Below, piece after piece: positions 41,440-52,567 of a DNA stretch of 64,000 nucleotides. A program made the translations under genes and the position numbers. How positions within the stretch are numbered: position 1 is the first letter of the stretch; each line of letters opens with the position of its first letter. Source of the DNA: Hippasteria phrygiana. Taxonomy: Eukaryota; Echinodermata; Asteroidea; Valvatida; Goniasteridae. Where the stretch lies: the NCBI GenBank assembly GCA_037893225.1, contig JAZGUH010000001.1, forward strand, positions 496,001-560,000. Direction: 5' to 3'. The notes below the pieces were generated by a model. It saw only the letters and a list, made by a program, of their open reading frames with translations. It was not told the origin of the DNA and did not search any database.

Positions 41440-41853
41440 TAGGGCTGTCCCGAATATACCGAATATTCGATATTCGATCGTCAAGCGAATAGTCAAATAC
41501 CATTTTGCCAGTTCGAATATTCGAAAAGATATATATGCATGTACAGATACGACTCTCCGGCTATTTTATTAGAAAAGCTACAGCGCTTAGCAGTGTCAAA
41601 TGCCGCATTTTTGTCAATCGTAATTTATTTTTGGACGGAGGTTTATTGTTCCTGTCCGTAAAACCCTTGATACAACAGGGGCATGCAAAAAAAATGCCTG
41701 TGGAACAGTCCATAATATCAATCGCCATACGTAAACCAGCGTGCTTTTACATGCAATGTAAAACTTGATCGGAGAGTATCAAATATTCAAATATTCGGTC
41801 AAACCCAGTTTCGAATATTCGAATACTAAATTATTCGAAAATGAACAGCCCTA
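41440..41853. mobile_element. hAT MITE with exact 8-bp TSD AAAGTTAC
   Basis: 414 bp. Ends TAGGGCTGT...ACAGCCCTA, with AAAGTTAC at 41432-41439 and 41854-41861. Both ends carry repeated CGAATATTCGA subterminal words. No coding capacity. It belongs to the hAT superfamily by TSD length and TIR form. Confidence 0.93.
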
Positions 41854-41861
41854 AAAGTTAC

Positions 41862-42595
41862 TCCACAATTCCTTAGTGCTGTCTAAAGGGCGTGGCTACG
41901 TGCTAATTAGCAATGGGTCAACAGGTTGGTCGGGTACAACTTGCAAAAACAGCAACCCATCATGGAATCTGTGGGAAGTTCATCACATTGGCTTTCCATC
42001 TTCCTCTTGTGAATGGCGAGAATTCCTGTACATGTACGGTATCTCACATGGCTGGCCATACTCTAAATCCATGCACAGTGCACACTACTTATGGATACAA
42101 ACTTAATATAATACTAACTACATGTACATGTACATATACTGCACTTATTTGTACTGGATGTAAACTTCAAACAACCAAAATCCAGCTAACTCAAAATACA
42201 AAGTTATAAGCCTGCTCCAAGTCCACGTTTGACTATTTTTGTCGTAATCGCAAGTACACGTTATATACCATATACATGTATTTCTTCTCAATAACATTTG
42301 CCTTAGTGCAAAAGTGGCACTGACAGGCGTCTGGGAGCGTGATCCAGTTGAACCACATCAACTCGGCACATTCGCTGCTCCCCAGGGTAATTATGGGTGA
42401 GGGAAACAGTGCCCTTAAACTCTCTAAGTCACTGGGTCAAAATAGGGCATTTCTGCTTGTCCCAGCATAATCCGGCTCCCTGCGAAACTTGACAGAAGTG
42501 TACATGTACATGTATGGTACAGGCCTAAACATTAACATGTCTCACAGCATGTCTCACAACATGTCTCACAGCACAAAATATACATAAGTACATGT
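41862..42595. other. Non-coding stretch with ACATGTAC words
   Basis: No gene. It contains short ACATGT tandems at 42116-42134 and a threefold TGTCTCACA(G/A)CA repeat near 42538-42572. Confidence 0.5.
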
Positions 42596-42655
42596 ACGTA
42601 TGTACATGTACATGTACATGTATGTACATGTATGTACATGTATGTACATGTATGT
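42596..42655. repeat. ACATGT/ATGT microsatellite
   Basis: About 60 bases of GTACATGTATGTACATGTAT-type repeat, the longest such array in the window. Confidence 0.95.
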
Positions 42656-42669
42656 ATCTCATTCTCGGA

Positions 42670-42760
42670 GATATTTTGTCAGTGCCGTGTTGAAATGTTG
42701 TAAGTGTGAAAAGGTCAGTCTACTTAACATGTGTCGGACCTTTTGTGAAAAGGCCTTAAC
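42670..42760. mobile_element. Family B terminal fragment
   Basis: GTGCCGTGTTGAAATGTTG, AGTGTGAAAAGGTCAGTCTA and GTGAAAAGGCCTTAA match one end region of the Harbinger-like family B. The other end is absent. Confidence 0.65.
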
Positions 42761-43584
42761 TGCGACACCGATATTGCATAGATTAGCCACATACACCAAA
42801 CTTACAGTCCGAGTAAACAAAAGTCCAAATGGAAACAGCTGTAAAATTATGCAAAGGAAAATTGACAGCGAGTCGCGGTAACTTACCACAAGGAATAGTC
42901 CAATGGGAACATGGCTCAGGTAAATTTGGACAATCTTGAATAACACAACAGGTACGTTTAGATATCGCCAGTTTGGTTACTTTCCTGCGATGTAAAATTT
43001 AACCACTGCATTTTTTGTAAACATCTCGGTAAAACTTTCCAGAAAAGTAGGCCAGTGTTAAAAGGCGGGTCTGTTCCCTTTCCAGTCAGAAAACGCCTCT
43101 TGATCACCAACAACCCAGAATCATCTTGGCTTCAAGGAACTGGCATTGACCGCATCTTTGTACATGTACATCATTTCCAGCTTGTGAGTTCCCTACAACT
43201 TCTAAACTTACTGCCGACTCCCAATTTCATGTCCCTCAAAATCAAAGAAGCTCTACATGTAATGTAAGAGTGCCTCAACAAGCCTGCTGCCTCCACTCAA
43301 AGACTGATGCTTATCAAAAATAACTCACAGATGAATCACACAGAAATACCTCCAAGATAATATTCTTCCATCTCAAGCATGTAACTTGAAGGTTGGCTGA
43401 TTCCCCAGGGGGAGAGAGTGGGCCAAGCCTACCCTTAAACCACAGCCCATTAGTTCCAAGCCCTCCAGGCAATAAAATGATAACCTCTTCCTGTCCAAAC
43501 TCAAGCTCTGAACTTTGGGGTTATATTTTTTCCCCCACAAATAAAAATTGTTTATTACACCACAGTACTTTTCCAGACAATGGA
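42761..43584. other. Non-coding stretch, nothing recognised
   Basis: About 820 bp with no supported gene and no terminal repeats. Confidence 0.5.
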
Positions 43585-43666
43585 CTAACTCTAACTCGCT
43601 AGGGTGCAAGCAAAATCATATAAGAATTTATAGTGGAGGATGTAGGACTGTTACCTGTAGGGTTAA
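43585..43666. mobile_element. CCCTAAC-type mini-element, diverged solo copy
   Basis: CTAACTCTAACTCGCTAGGG ... GTGGAGGATGTAGGACTGTT ... GTAGGGTTAA, the pattern of the tandem units at 34466, with small indels. Confidence 0.6.
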
Positions 43667-43811
43667 AGATGATGCTTTTTGGGGGGTGTGCCACCCCAAA
43701 AAAATGGATTTTCAAATCGAATTGCTGCTTTGTCAGCATTAGAAATTTTATGAGCTTTCCTGTGAGACAATCCACAATAAATTGACTGCCGATAATAGTA
43801 AATAGTAGCCA

Positions 43812-44321
43812 TTTCACACTATACTCTTAACCAGGTAATTGCGGGGTTAACGAAAAAATTAACAAGTTTACCCGGCTAATATGGCGTGTTCACACTACAC
43901 TTCTCAGGGTTAGAAATTCTCCGGATTAACTGCCTCAAAACCCCACTTAACCTACATGTAGGTAATTTTTAACCCTGCTCGCGAGATAATTTTTGGAGGA
44001 TTGAGGATGAATGGTGTTTCAAGCAAGGAGGATTTTGGAGGATTGAAGATGAATGCTGTTTTTAAAAAAAAAGGAGGATTTTGGAGGATTGAGGATGAAT
44101 GGTGTTTGAGGAACAGGATTTTAGATGATTGATGGGGAATGGTGTTTGAGAAACAGGAGAATTTTAGAGGAACATAAATGCAAAAATTTGGAGGATTGAG
44201 GATGAATGCATTTTTGGGGGCAGGGCAATCGGAGGATTTTGGAAAATTGAGGATGGTTCCCAGCAAAACGGGTCTAGGGAGTTTACATGTGTACCCGGGT
44301 AAGTTCAGAGTAGTGTGAAAC
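43812..44321. mobile_element. Palindromic MITE carrying a GGAGGATTTTGGAGGATTGA array
   Basis: Ends TTTCACACTATACTCTTAAC and inverted TTTCACACTACTCTGAACTT. The interior has a second CACACTACAC word, AACCCTGCTCGCGAG, and at 43993-44255 about eight irregular repeats of GGAGGATTTTGGAGGATTGA followed by GGATGAATG. No gene. Confidence 0.7.
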
Positions 44322-44740
44322 CCCTATAAATTTTCTATTTTTGCAATAGGAGCAGGACACTCCTATTAGTACAGTGTTAATGTATAGGACAATGAAGTGA
44401 AGACCAAATAATTATTGCAGAGTGTAGTAAGCATTTCCCTCCACTATTCACTGGATCATTGGCCATCATGTGTGTCATACAAGTAGGTGTAATAACACAG
44501 TTGAAGGAGGCTTAACAGAAGCTGATTAGTTTTAATTAGGTGTGAACACAGGGAAAGTGGTGGGAAGCCTGATGCATTTTACTGTCAACAAAGCTTGCAT
44601 TGGTTGTGTGTTCTGAATGCATTGGACAACAACAATCTTTTTCTTAGCCTGGAAGAACCACAGACGGGAAATTCCACTGTCACTAATGTTACATGTCACT
44701 TTCATCCCTCACAGCTTCAAAACTTATTGACCAATCTATA
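44322..44740. other. Spacer, nothing recognised
   Basis: About 420 bp of AT-rich sequence. Confidence 0.5.
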
Positions 44741-45515
44741 GGCCTTTTCACACTACATGTAAGTTCAACCCATGTTGAAATCTACATGTCATGTACACGG
44801 TTCCGACCCGTGTAGACTTGGGTCAATTACGCTGCCTTTTCACACTACTCAACGCAGCACCAGCATTTTTGCTACACGTGTAATGTTTCGACCGGTGTAT
44901 TGTGCGATCGTTTCACACTACACACAGGGCCAACCATTCAACAAGGGTCGAATCGGAAAATCCCAAATACTGCATTCTGGTCGTTCCGTCGAGCTGGCTT
45001 TGCATGGCCCAAATAGCCAACATATTGTAGCATTCACCTCCTCCTCAGTCCATGTCGGTCTCTTGTCTGATTTGGGGCCCATTTTCTCGTACATATCGGA
45101 GTAAAAGGAATCTCGTGAAAGTAGCATGCACAATTGAAACGAACGCGTGTTATGGTGCGCATGTATGGTGCGCGTGCATGCGCAATGCCGCAGGTCAGAG
45201 GTTATTTGTTTGTTCATTGCTGAATTAACAACTACAGTGTGTGGTGCTGTGCACGCGCGCGCACTCCGATCCGCGGTTACACGGGTCGAACTCAACACAG
45301 AGGCGTTCATACTACACTTTCAACACAGGTCAAACTTCTCTGCACGGGTCGACAGCTCTCAACCCACCTCCCGAGCAGGGTTGAGTTTCAACCCGGGTTG
45401 AGCGCTCTACACGGGTCAGTGCCATGTTGAAGTGTTGCAGTGTGAAAAGGTCAGTCTAGATAACACGGGTCGGACCCGGGTCCAACACCAAGATTTTTCG
45501 TAGTGTGAAAAGCCC
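44741..45515. mobile_element. Harbinger-like element, family B (copy 4, opposite orientation)
   Basis: 775 bp. Ends GGCCTTTTCACACTACATG and inverted GGGCTTTTCACACTACG, flanks ATA/TTA. The internal arrangement is inverse to copies 1 and 2. A Myb/SANT-like start lies on the minus strand at 45096-44955. Confidence 0.8.
44955..45096 (-). pseudogene. Myb/SANT-like transposon gene fragment in family B copy 4
   Basis: The minus strand reads MYEKMGPKSDKRPTWTEEEV then NATICW in one frame, after which the sequence no longer resembles the domain. This is the intact-frame version of the start that is frameshifted at 37334. Confidence 0.6.
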
Positions 45516-45526
45516 TTATAAAGTAA

Positions 45527-46200
45527 AGCCGTGTCCGCACTGGACTTATTTTTCGGAAGGTTTTACCGAGACGATGGTAAAATGAAAAATGGTCAAATGT
45601 GACCACTGTCCGCACTTGGACTTTCGACACGGGAAAATTTTACCGAGACCGTGGGAGAAGTAACCGAGCTGTCAATATAAGGACGCATGAGGGCGCTTTG
45701 CGTGACCTTACTACATTGACACGATTGACCCAAATTACGCGTGCCTTTTTATTTTTCCGGCTGATGTGTACATATAGGACTACATCGATTAGCACCAATC
45801 AAACTTCTGACTGTATCAATAATAATATCTGCCATGATTGCAGACAAAAAAGGAACAACGCACTGGAATTTGGAAACTTGCCACGTGCACCGCACCGCGG
45901 TGAAGCAATGCAAAGCGCATGCGTGGTGTCCCAGTGTAGCATGACCTTGCGCTCGGGCCGGATGTACGCTTTCCTGAGACGCTTTTACCGACTCGCACTG
46001 TCCGCACTGGACTTATCGTCTCGGGAAAAGTTACCTGGTCAGTTCTCCTGGGCAGCAGTTGGCCGGTAGAAGTAACCGCTGGACTCAGGAAAAGTAACTG
46101 AGAGGAAAACGTCCTAGGCTGTCCGCACTGGACTTAAAATGGGAAAAGTACCCATCGTCTCGGTAAGTTTTCCCATTTTAAGTCCAGTGCGGACAGGGCT
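45527..46200. mobile_element. Harbinger-like MITE, family A (copy 1)
   Basis: 674 bp. Ends AGCCGTGTCCGCACTGGAC and inverted AGCCCTGTCCGCACTGGAC; flanks TAA/AAA. It carries five GTCCGCACTGGAC-like words in both orientations and GAGACGAT words. It starts 11 bases after the family B element ends. Orientation is inverse to copies at 48091, 56794 and 61766. Confidence 0.85.
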
Positions 46201-47400
46201 AAAGGCAAAACTGCCACGACACAACATGGTGGTGAGGCTTACCAAGAGACACAAAGAACAACTCAGAACTTTGGTTCCTGTTTTCTGAACATTCAGTTTA
46301 TTGGTCGTCACTAACATTACCAAAAAAAGGACATGGTGTATGGGTACATGTACATTAACACTTAACACCGATTGTCTTCTATTGTTGAACTCACTTCAAA
46401 AGTACAGGTCTTTTTAAACACATGTATACATGTAGGGGTAAGAGCTAAACATTTAAATTACATGTATGTACATGTACATGTAGTATTAATTCAAATAAAT
46501 TGGCAATCTACGCAGGACTTGCATCAAATCCGCACTACATGTAGGTGACGTCACTGTCACTAACATTGAAGAAATCACACAAAAGGTCCTATGCTCAAAA
46601 CTATTATTTTACAAAATATTGAGAGCTAATTTAGCGAAACAGAGATTTGTTGTACATGCAGAATGCAATCCAAACATAAAAAAGCATATCAAAGTGTTTG
46701 AATTTTTTTGTTTTATCCCTATTGGTGTGGAATTGCCCTCATGCTTTTGCAGCCATCTTGTGTTTCTTTTCCTGATCTCATGTAGAGACAGGGGGTCAGA
46801 TGTTCACAGAAATATGGTTTTCATGGTAACTGTTGTAACATGAGGAACTTAGGAGACTGGTGATTCAACCGCAACCCTGCTGTTGGTATTTTGCAAGGAC
46901 AAGAAATATCCAACAGCTAATGAACTGTTCCCAAGTGGGCAATTTTTGTTGGATTATATTTGGTCCAGGAAGATTTCTGTGGTAACAAAACCAGAAAATG
47001 AAGAGCGCAACTTGTCAAAAAATATTTCTGATCTTCTAAAAAACAATTAGTTATTGATATGACAAATCCCTCCCACAAACTTCATAATTTAATTAAAGGA
47101 GAATTCCAGGCTCTATAATATTTTATCTAGTCTAAAAGAACATACATGTACACTAACATACAGACTGCACCAAAAGTTGGATTTTCTTTGTTATGGAGAA
47201 CGACACACGCGCCCTTTATATTTTCGATTTATTGCCATTCAGCAGTACAAAGGGCGCGTCCATACTGTTCGAAGTTCCCGCGCATCCGGGAGATTATGAC
47301 GTAGTGTCCGCACCTCAATGGAAACCCATGGTTGGCTACGTGCGGTATGCACTGGTATCACACCTAGACGCAGCTTAGTGCATATGAATACGTATGTTTT
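46201..47400. other. Non-coding stretch
   Basis: About 1.2 kb without a supported gene. There is an ACATGT microsatellite at 46455-46482, and an inverted pair ACGCGCCCTTTAT/AAAGGGCGCGT at 47207-47262. Confidence 0.45.
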
Positions 47401-48090
47401 ATAAGGCGCCCGACTATTGCGTGTATGCGTAAGGCTGATGTTTACTTCGACTTGACGTGCTGCAATTTATCGTGGTTTTTCGTATTTTTTTTAGAAGAGC
47501 ACAAAGTCTGTTCTGGTCAGAAAGAAAATATGTTAGGCACTGCATCATCTCGAAGATTCTTAGCCTACCCCAGGAGAACTGCCTGCCGATTTTCCTCAAA
47601 GCAATCTGGTTCGAAGTCGTCGCGTTTTTATATTGTTCAGCCATTTCTTACAAATATCCGGTCGTTTGGGGGATTGGGAATTTGGAAAAAGGCGCTGAGA
47701 CCTTTTAGAGAATTCGGTTTATTTGAGCAGCCAAAAGCTTGCCAAATCGTCATGATGTTGCTGTACTACAGCACGACCGAGTTTTGCTTTAGCAGTCAGG
47801 CAAAAATTCGCCAGGAATATGGAAAACAGACGTGCGTCAAGGAACAACACTGCCACGTTCTCGTGTGTGTTGCATGTGTGGAAAATGGTTCACTGCACTC
47901 GCACAGCTCAGGCCTCGGGGCCGGCCGGGTACCCGGCCGGCCGGCTTGGTAGTGCAGCCACTACGTCACAGTATCCTGGATGTACCGATATTCCAGAGCA
48001 AAAGTGCGGCTCGCATGACGGCAGGCGCGTTATGAAAAAACCTCCGGTTTATACGATTACCGAAACCAATCAAAATGAAATAGAAAGTAA
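47401..48090. other. GC-rich patch with a 175-codon open frame and a 24-bp palindrome
   Basis: An open frame at 47425-47952 has no recognisable domain, and other frames are equally open, so I do not call a gene. 47919-47942 is a perfect 24-bp palindrome (GGCCGGCCGGGT plus its reverse complement, centred on a KpnI-type GGTACC). Confidence 0.4.
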
Positions 48091-48763
48091 AGCCCTGTCC
48101 GCACTGGAGTTATTTTGGTAAAACTTACCGAGACGATGGGAACTTTTCCGATTTTAAGTCCAGTGCGGACAGCCTAGGACGTTTTCCTCTCAGTTACTTT
48201 TCCCGAGTCCAGCGGTTACTTCTACCGGCCAACTGCTGCCCAGGAAAACTGACCAGGTAACTTTTCCCGAGACGATAAGTCCAGTGCGGACAGTGCGTTG
48301 CGGTAAAAGCGGCTCAGGAAAGCGTACATCCGGCCCGAGCGCAAGGTCATGCTTCACAGGGAAACCACGCATGCGCTTTGCATTGTTTTACCGCGGTGCG
48401 GTGCACGTGGCAAGTTTCCAAATTCCAGTGCGTTGTTTCTCTTTTGGTCGCAATCATGGTAGATTTTATTATTGATAAAGTCGAAAGTTTGATTAGTGCT
48501 AAAGACGTAGGCCTGCGTGTACACATCGGCCGGAAAAATGAAAAGGCAGGCGTGATTTGGGTCAATCGCGTCAATGTAGAAAGGTCACGCAAAGCGCCCT
48601 CATGAGTCGTTATATTGACAGCTCGGTTACTTCTCCCACGGTCTCGGTAAAATTTTCCCGTGTCGAAAGTCCAAGTGCGGACAGTGGTCACATTTGACCA
48701 TTTTTCATTTTACCATCGTCTCGGTAAAACCTTCCAAAAAAAAAGTCCAGTGCGGACACGGCT
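48091..48763. mobile_element. Harbinger-like MITE, family A (copy 2)
   Basis: 673 bp. Ends AGCCCTGTCCGCACTGGAG and inverted AGCCGTGTCCGCACTGGAC; flanks TAA/TTA. A 49-codon frame at 48456-48605 starts MVDFIIDKVESLISAKDVG and ends VIWVNRVNVERSRKAPS; it is conserved in the other copies. W-V-x-x-x-N-x-x-R loosely resembles N-terminal Harbinger transposase motifs. Confidence 0.87.
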
Positions 48764-48878
48764 TTAGTCACAATTGCAATTAACGTTCTTTAACATTATG
48801 TTAATATAAACTCAGGGTGGACTTTCCCTTTAAGAAACGCCCACATGTGTGATGTCAAATAGGTCATAGAAGTCAGTT

Positions 48879-49374
48879 TAAAGTAGTGTACAGTGTACAT
48901 GATTGGTCATTGTTGCAATTTCAGAAATGGGCGGATTTGGGGGTTAGTATTTTATAGGAAATATCGTTCCACTGACCTGTTCAAAGTTTTGCGTTGTTGG
49001 ATGGCGGAAAAAAAGAGTGAAAAACAACGCTCGTTTTCAACCGTCAGGCGGATGATAGCCTTTAGTCAAGGCGCGCATGGCTTCCTGGATGCGTGACGTG
49101 CCCCAAATGCCAGCATGTCCGGGGCACGCCACTCGTCCGAGTAGCCACGCGCGCCTTGACTAAAGGCTACAGGGCAGTTTTCCAATGATTTCCAGCTGGA
49201 AATCGTTGGGAAAACGATATAAATTTCCACTTTTCTTGACAACGACAGCACACCTGGTGCCATCATTTCACAGGATGATTGAGACTACTATTAACTTACA
49301 GTCTAGTTAAGGTAGTTCGTAATAATTCAGTAAAAAATAAATTGGAGGATTACCAATCATGTACACTACCTTTA
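48879..49374. mobile_element. MITE family F, core type 2 (copy 2, inverse orientation)
   Basis: 496 bp, inverted relative to 21702. Ends AAAGTAGTGTACAGTGTACA and inverted AAAGGTAGTGTACATGATTGG. The core is hairpin G at 49056-49169 with no inner insertion. Confidence 0.83.
49056..49169. repeat. Hairpin G, uninterrupted
   Basis: 114 bp. TAGCCTTTAGTCAAGGCGCG with exact inverse at the right; the arms continue CG-rich. CTAA at 49160-49163 is the empty site of the insertion seen at 22019. Confidence 0.88.
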
Positions 49375-50380
49375 ACCTGCCTCTACAATTGTACATGTAT
49401 GTAGAACAAATCGGTATAAAAATAGTTTCATTCCTTGGTTGCTGTATATTAATCTGCAATCCTGAAAAAATTCCCTCTTTTTTATCCAAACCTTCCAATC
49501 TTATATTGGTTTTGTGTGTAATGTGTGTCGTAAAGTTTTGTCTTAATCTTGCTCTTAATAATTTGAAGTTTTTGCAGTTTTATTATTATATACATGTATG
49601 TATGATACTGACTTGTAATTAGGGTGTTTTATAACCTTAAATTTATTGCCAATATTTAAGTGTTTTAATTAAAATCCTTGGGTTTTAATCCAACCGCTTT
49701 TTTAGTATTGGTGGTTGCTAAAAAGAAATGAATAAATAACAAATAAATAAATTTGAACTGTAAAACCTGTTATACATGATATACCTGACTGGGTAAAAAC
49801 ATGTTGTGTTCAACTTCATGTACATGTATGGTAACCATAAATCTGTGCAAGAAGAATACCCTTTCAGGGCACTTTATCCAATTATCGCTGACCCAAGGCC
49901 CAACTGCATCACAATACTGCCCACATTAAATTTGCAAACACTTGTTGCTGCCATTCATAATCAGACAAGTAATGATATCAGACATTCCAAACCAGAGGGG
50001 GGTCCGAATTTATAACCAGCAGGCCATGGCAAATATACCACAAATTGCATTTACAGGCATGCACACCCCACTGGATTATTAAGGGGTATCTGTCAGCACA
50101 TCAAACCAGCTGCCTACATTGCAGATTTTGCTATTCTTTTTAAACCTCATTTTCCACAAATTTACAGTTTGATTTTGCCAAATTTTTCCTACAAAAGCAT
50201 CGTCTTCAAGAAAATACAGAGTTCAGGATTCCACACAGTTAGACTGTTGAATCAAATAGTTTATTGTCTGCATCATTTAATCTTCTAAACTGACTGCAGA
50301 ACAGCCTACAACACGATTCATACTTTAGGCCACATTGTGAGTGAAGTTAATTCGTCAGGCTAATGGACAAACTTCATAGA
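49375..50380. other. AT-rich stretch, nothing recognised
   Basis: About 1 kb without a gene or definable repeat. Confidence 0.5.
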
Positions 50381-50493
50381 GTACCGAAGTGATGACGTCA
50401 ATCGATGCAATGTTTGGAACCAGAATACATTCTAAACTGCATGTGTTTGGAAACATTGCCGCGGCAACTGACGTCAGACTTCGGTACTCTATT
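50381..50493. repeat. Hairpin with two CRE-type TGACGTCA sites
   Basis: ATAGAGTACCGAAGT...ACTTCGGTACTCTAT arms, each followed inward by TGACGTCA within 7 bases, then a partial inverse GCAATGTTT/AAACATTGC. About 113 bp. Confidence 0.85.
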
Positions 50494-51266
50494 GACAATG
50501 AAGCAACAATTCATGATATCATGAAATTTGCTTTACTTTCTCATTAACATCAAGTATGAACCAGCCTTCCATTAATTTGGAAATTTGAGAAAAAGAATGT
50601 GGGTATTTTTTAGGGGATGGAGTTTCAATTTCCACTTGAGTGGGAGAAGATTTAGTCTAAATGACTGGAACTCAATTACAGGCTTTTTTTAGCATTGGCC
50701 ATTGATGGAGCCGGTATAAAGTCCCAGCAAGTACATGTACTGTACTTAAAAAAGTGTCTTAAATACACTGACCCCACTTTTCCACCTCCAAAACTTCTAC
50801 CCCCAAAAAAGTCACAGAAAACGGCCAGTTGCAAGCCTGAAACTGGTTCACAATTAAATTTTGCTATAATATAATGAGCACCGCTATACAGAACATTTTG
50901 GCTACAACCAACATTTATGTACATTGTATTTAATACATACATTGTACATACCATTATTCGCTAACAAACGACCACTAACAATTTTCGTAGACCCCATGAT
51001 GTGGCGTTTTACTGTAAAACTATCGGTGTGTTCTTGCCTTTTCAAAAAGTCAGAAATCAAGGGAACAAAAGATGTAGCAAATGTGACAAATGTCAATGAA
51101 TCGTCCACCTACAACTGCACTGACATAATCAACACATACAACGAGATGTTCGTAATATGTGATGAATATTCATATAGCTGTAAGTTTAATGTACATATGA
51201 ATTCCTCAGAATAAATACATGTACATGTTTTTGACAATATATCCAACAGTAATGTGTGACACTATA
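50494..51266. other. Non-coding stretch
   Basis: About 770 bp. 50680-50850 resembles sequence near 20520-20590 (CCCACTTTTCCACCTCCAAAACTTCT), suggesting another dispersed repeat without defined ends. Confidence 0.4.
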
Positions 51267-51599
51267 GGCCTTTTCACACTACGAAAAATCTCTGTGTTGT
51301 ACCTGGGTCCGACACGTGTTGACTTTTCACACTACAACATTTTCAACACGGCACTGACAGAGTGCTCAACCCGGGTTGAAACTAACCCTGCTCGGGAGGT
51401 GGGTTGAGAGCTCTCGATCCGTGTAGAGAAGTTCGACTTGTGTTGAAAACACCTCTGGGTTGAGTTCGACCAGTGTAACCGCATTGAGTAGTGTGAAAAG
51501 GTAGCGTAATTGACCCGTGTTGAAATTTTTAAAAAGTCTACACGGGTTGGACCCGTGTAGATTTCAACACGGGTCAAACGTAAATAGTGTGAAAACGCC
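51267..51599. mobile_element. Harbinger-like MITE, family B (copy 3, short)
   Basis: 333 bp. Ends GGCCTTTTCACACTACG and inverted GGCGTTTTCACACTATTTA, flanks ATA/TTA. Only the two palindrome-rich end regions are present; the interior coding part is deleted. Confidence 0.85.
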
Positions 51600-52488
51600 T
51601 TATGTAGGCATACATGTACATGTAGTATGCCTATGCACAGATTGACAAAATGTTAACATACATGTATGGCCAGTCTGGAAAAAAATAGGCTGAGCATGGG
51701 TACATGTACATACTAATACATAAAGCATCATTATTCTCAAGGTCTGAACTAATGGATTGATTTAACATGATTTAACCCATGGACTCCACTTAAAAACCAT
51801 GGAGCAAGCATCAAGATGCACAAGCCTACATTGTACAGTTTGAGTGCAACACAGACCTTTGCAATCTTGAGTGTCTTTTTTGAGTTGGCACTGCCCTTTA
51901 ATGCTTCCAACCCTGTAACATGATCCCAAAGCCCATTACAAAGGGAACCCTAAGCCTACACAACAGGTAATGGTGTATCTGCTGCAGGGCTAACCAACAC
52001 CCCCAGCAGAACCACTCCCACCAAGAGGAAAATCTAATAAACAGCTTGCTCTGCATGAGTAACCCACATGAAAGAAATATCCCATCAAGTTCGGCCCTTT
52101 GTTTTTCCCGCATTACTGCAGGGGAAAAAAGCATGGAGTGAACAACAACTAGGGAGAGTCAGACTCAGTTTAAATTTGGAATTAAATTCAAAAGAGATGT
52201 ATTACAAGCCATAACCTTTTATGTATCTTTCTATTTTTCTTTCTTCTAATGAAACCAATGATTCCATTCTACATGTAGCTAAGAGTACTTCATGCGGCAA
52301 TCGCTTCAATTTAAGTTAAGATAATTTAGCACAGCAGAGATGTCATCTTTTTGGAAAGGGCTTCTGCAAAATAGTTGATTTCCAAATCAAAGTTTCAGGA
52401 ATCTATTCTTTGGTTATTCCCAAGGTCAATGATAAACCTTGTTAATTTTACTGAATTGGAATTTGAATCGGCCAGTCGACTCCGGCAA
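51600..52488. other. Non-coding stretch, nothing recognised
   Basis: About 890 bp with ACATGTA words; no supported gene. Confidence 0.5.
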
Positions 52489-52567
52489 ACTCGGTGGCTG
52501 AGTGGGTTAAGATGTCTGCACTACATGTAGTAAGCAGGAGGTCGTGGGTTCGAGTCCTGCCCGAGTA
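52489..52567 (+). mobile_element. tRNA-like SINE head (class II type)
   Basis: ACTCGGTGGCTGAGTGGGTT then AAGATGTCTGC ... GTCGTGGGTTCGAGTCCTGC, CCGAGTA. Acceptor and T arms pair, but the anticodon loop is replaced by ACTACATGTAGTAA, so it cannot decode. A tRNA pseudogene or SINE head. Confidence 0.6.

Noticed and set aside
45599..46069. 156-codon open frame
   Set aside because: It lies entirely within a family A MITE and is not conserved in the other copies in this frame.
47425..47952. 175-codon open frame as a gene
   Set aside because: No domain, no splice context, and overlapping frames are equally open in this GC-rich patch.
52489..52567. tRNA-Leu or tRNA-Ser gene
   Set aside because: The anticodon loop is replaced by a palindromic ACATGT-containing insert.
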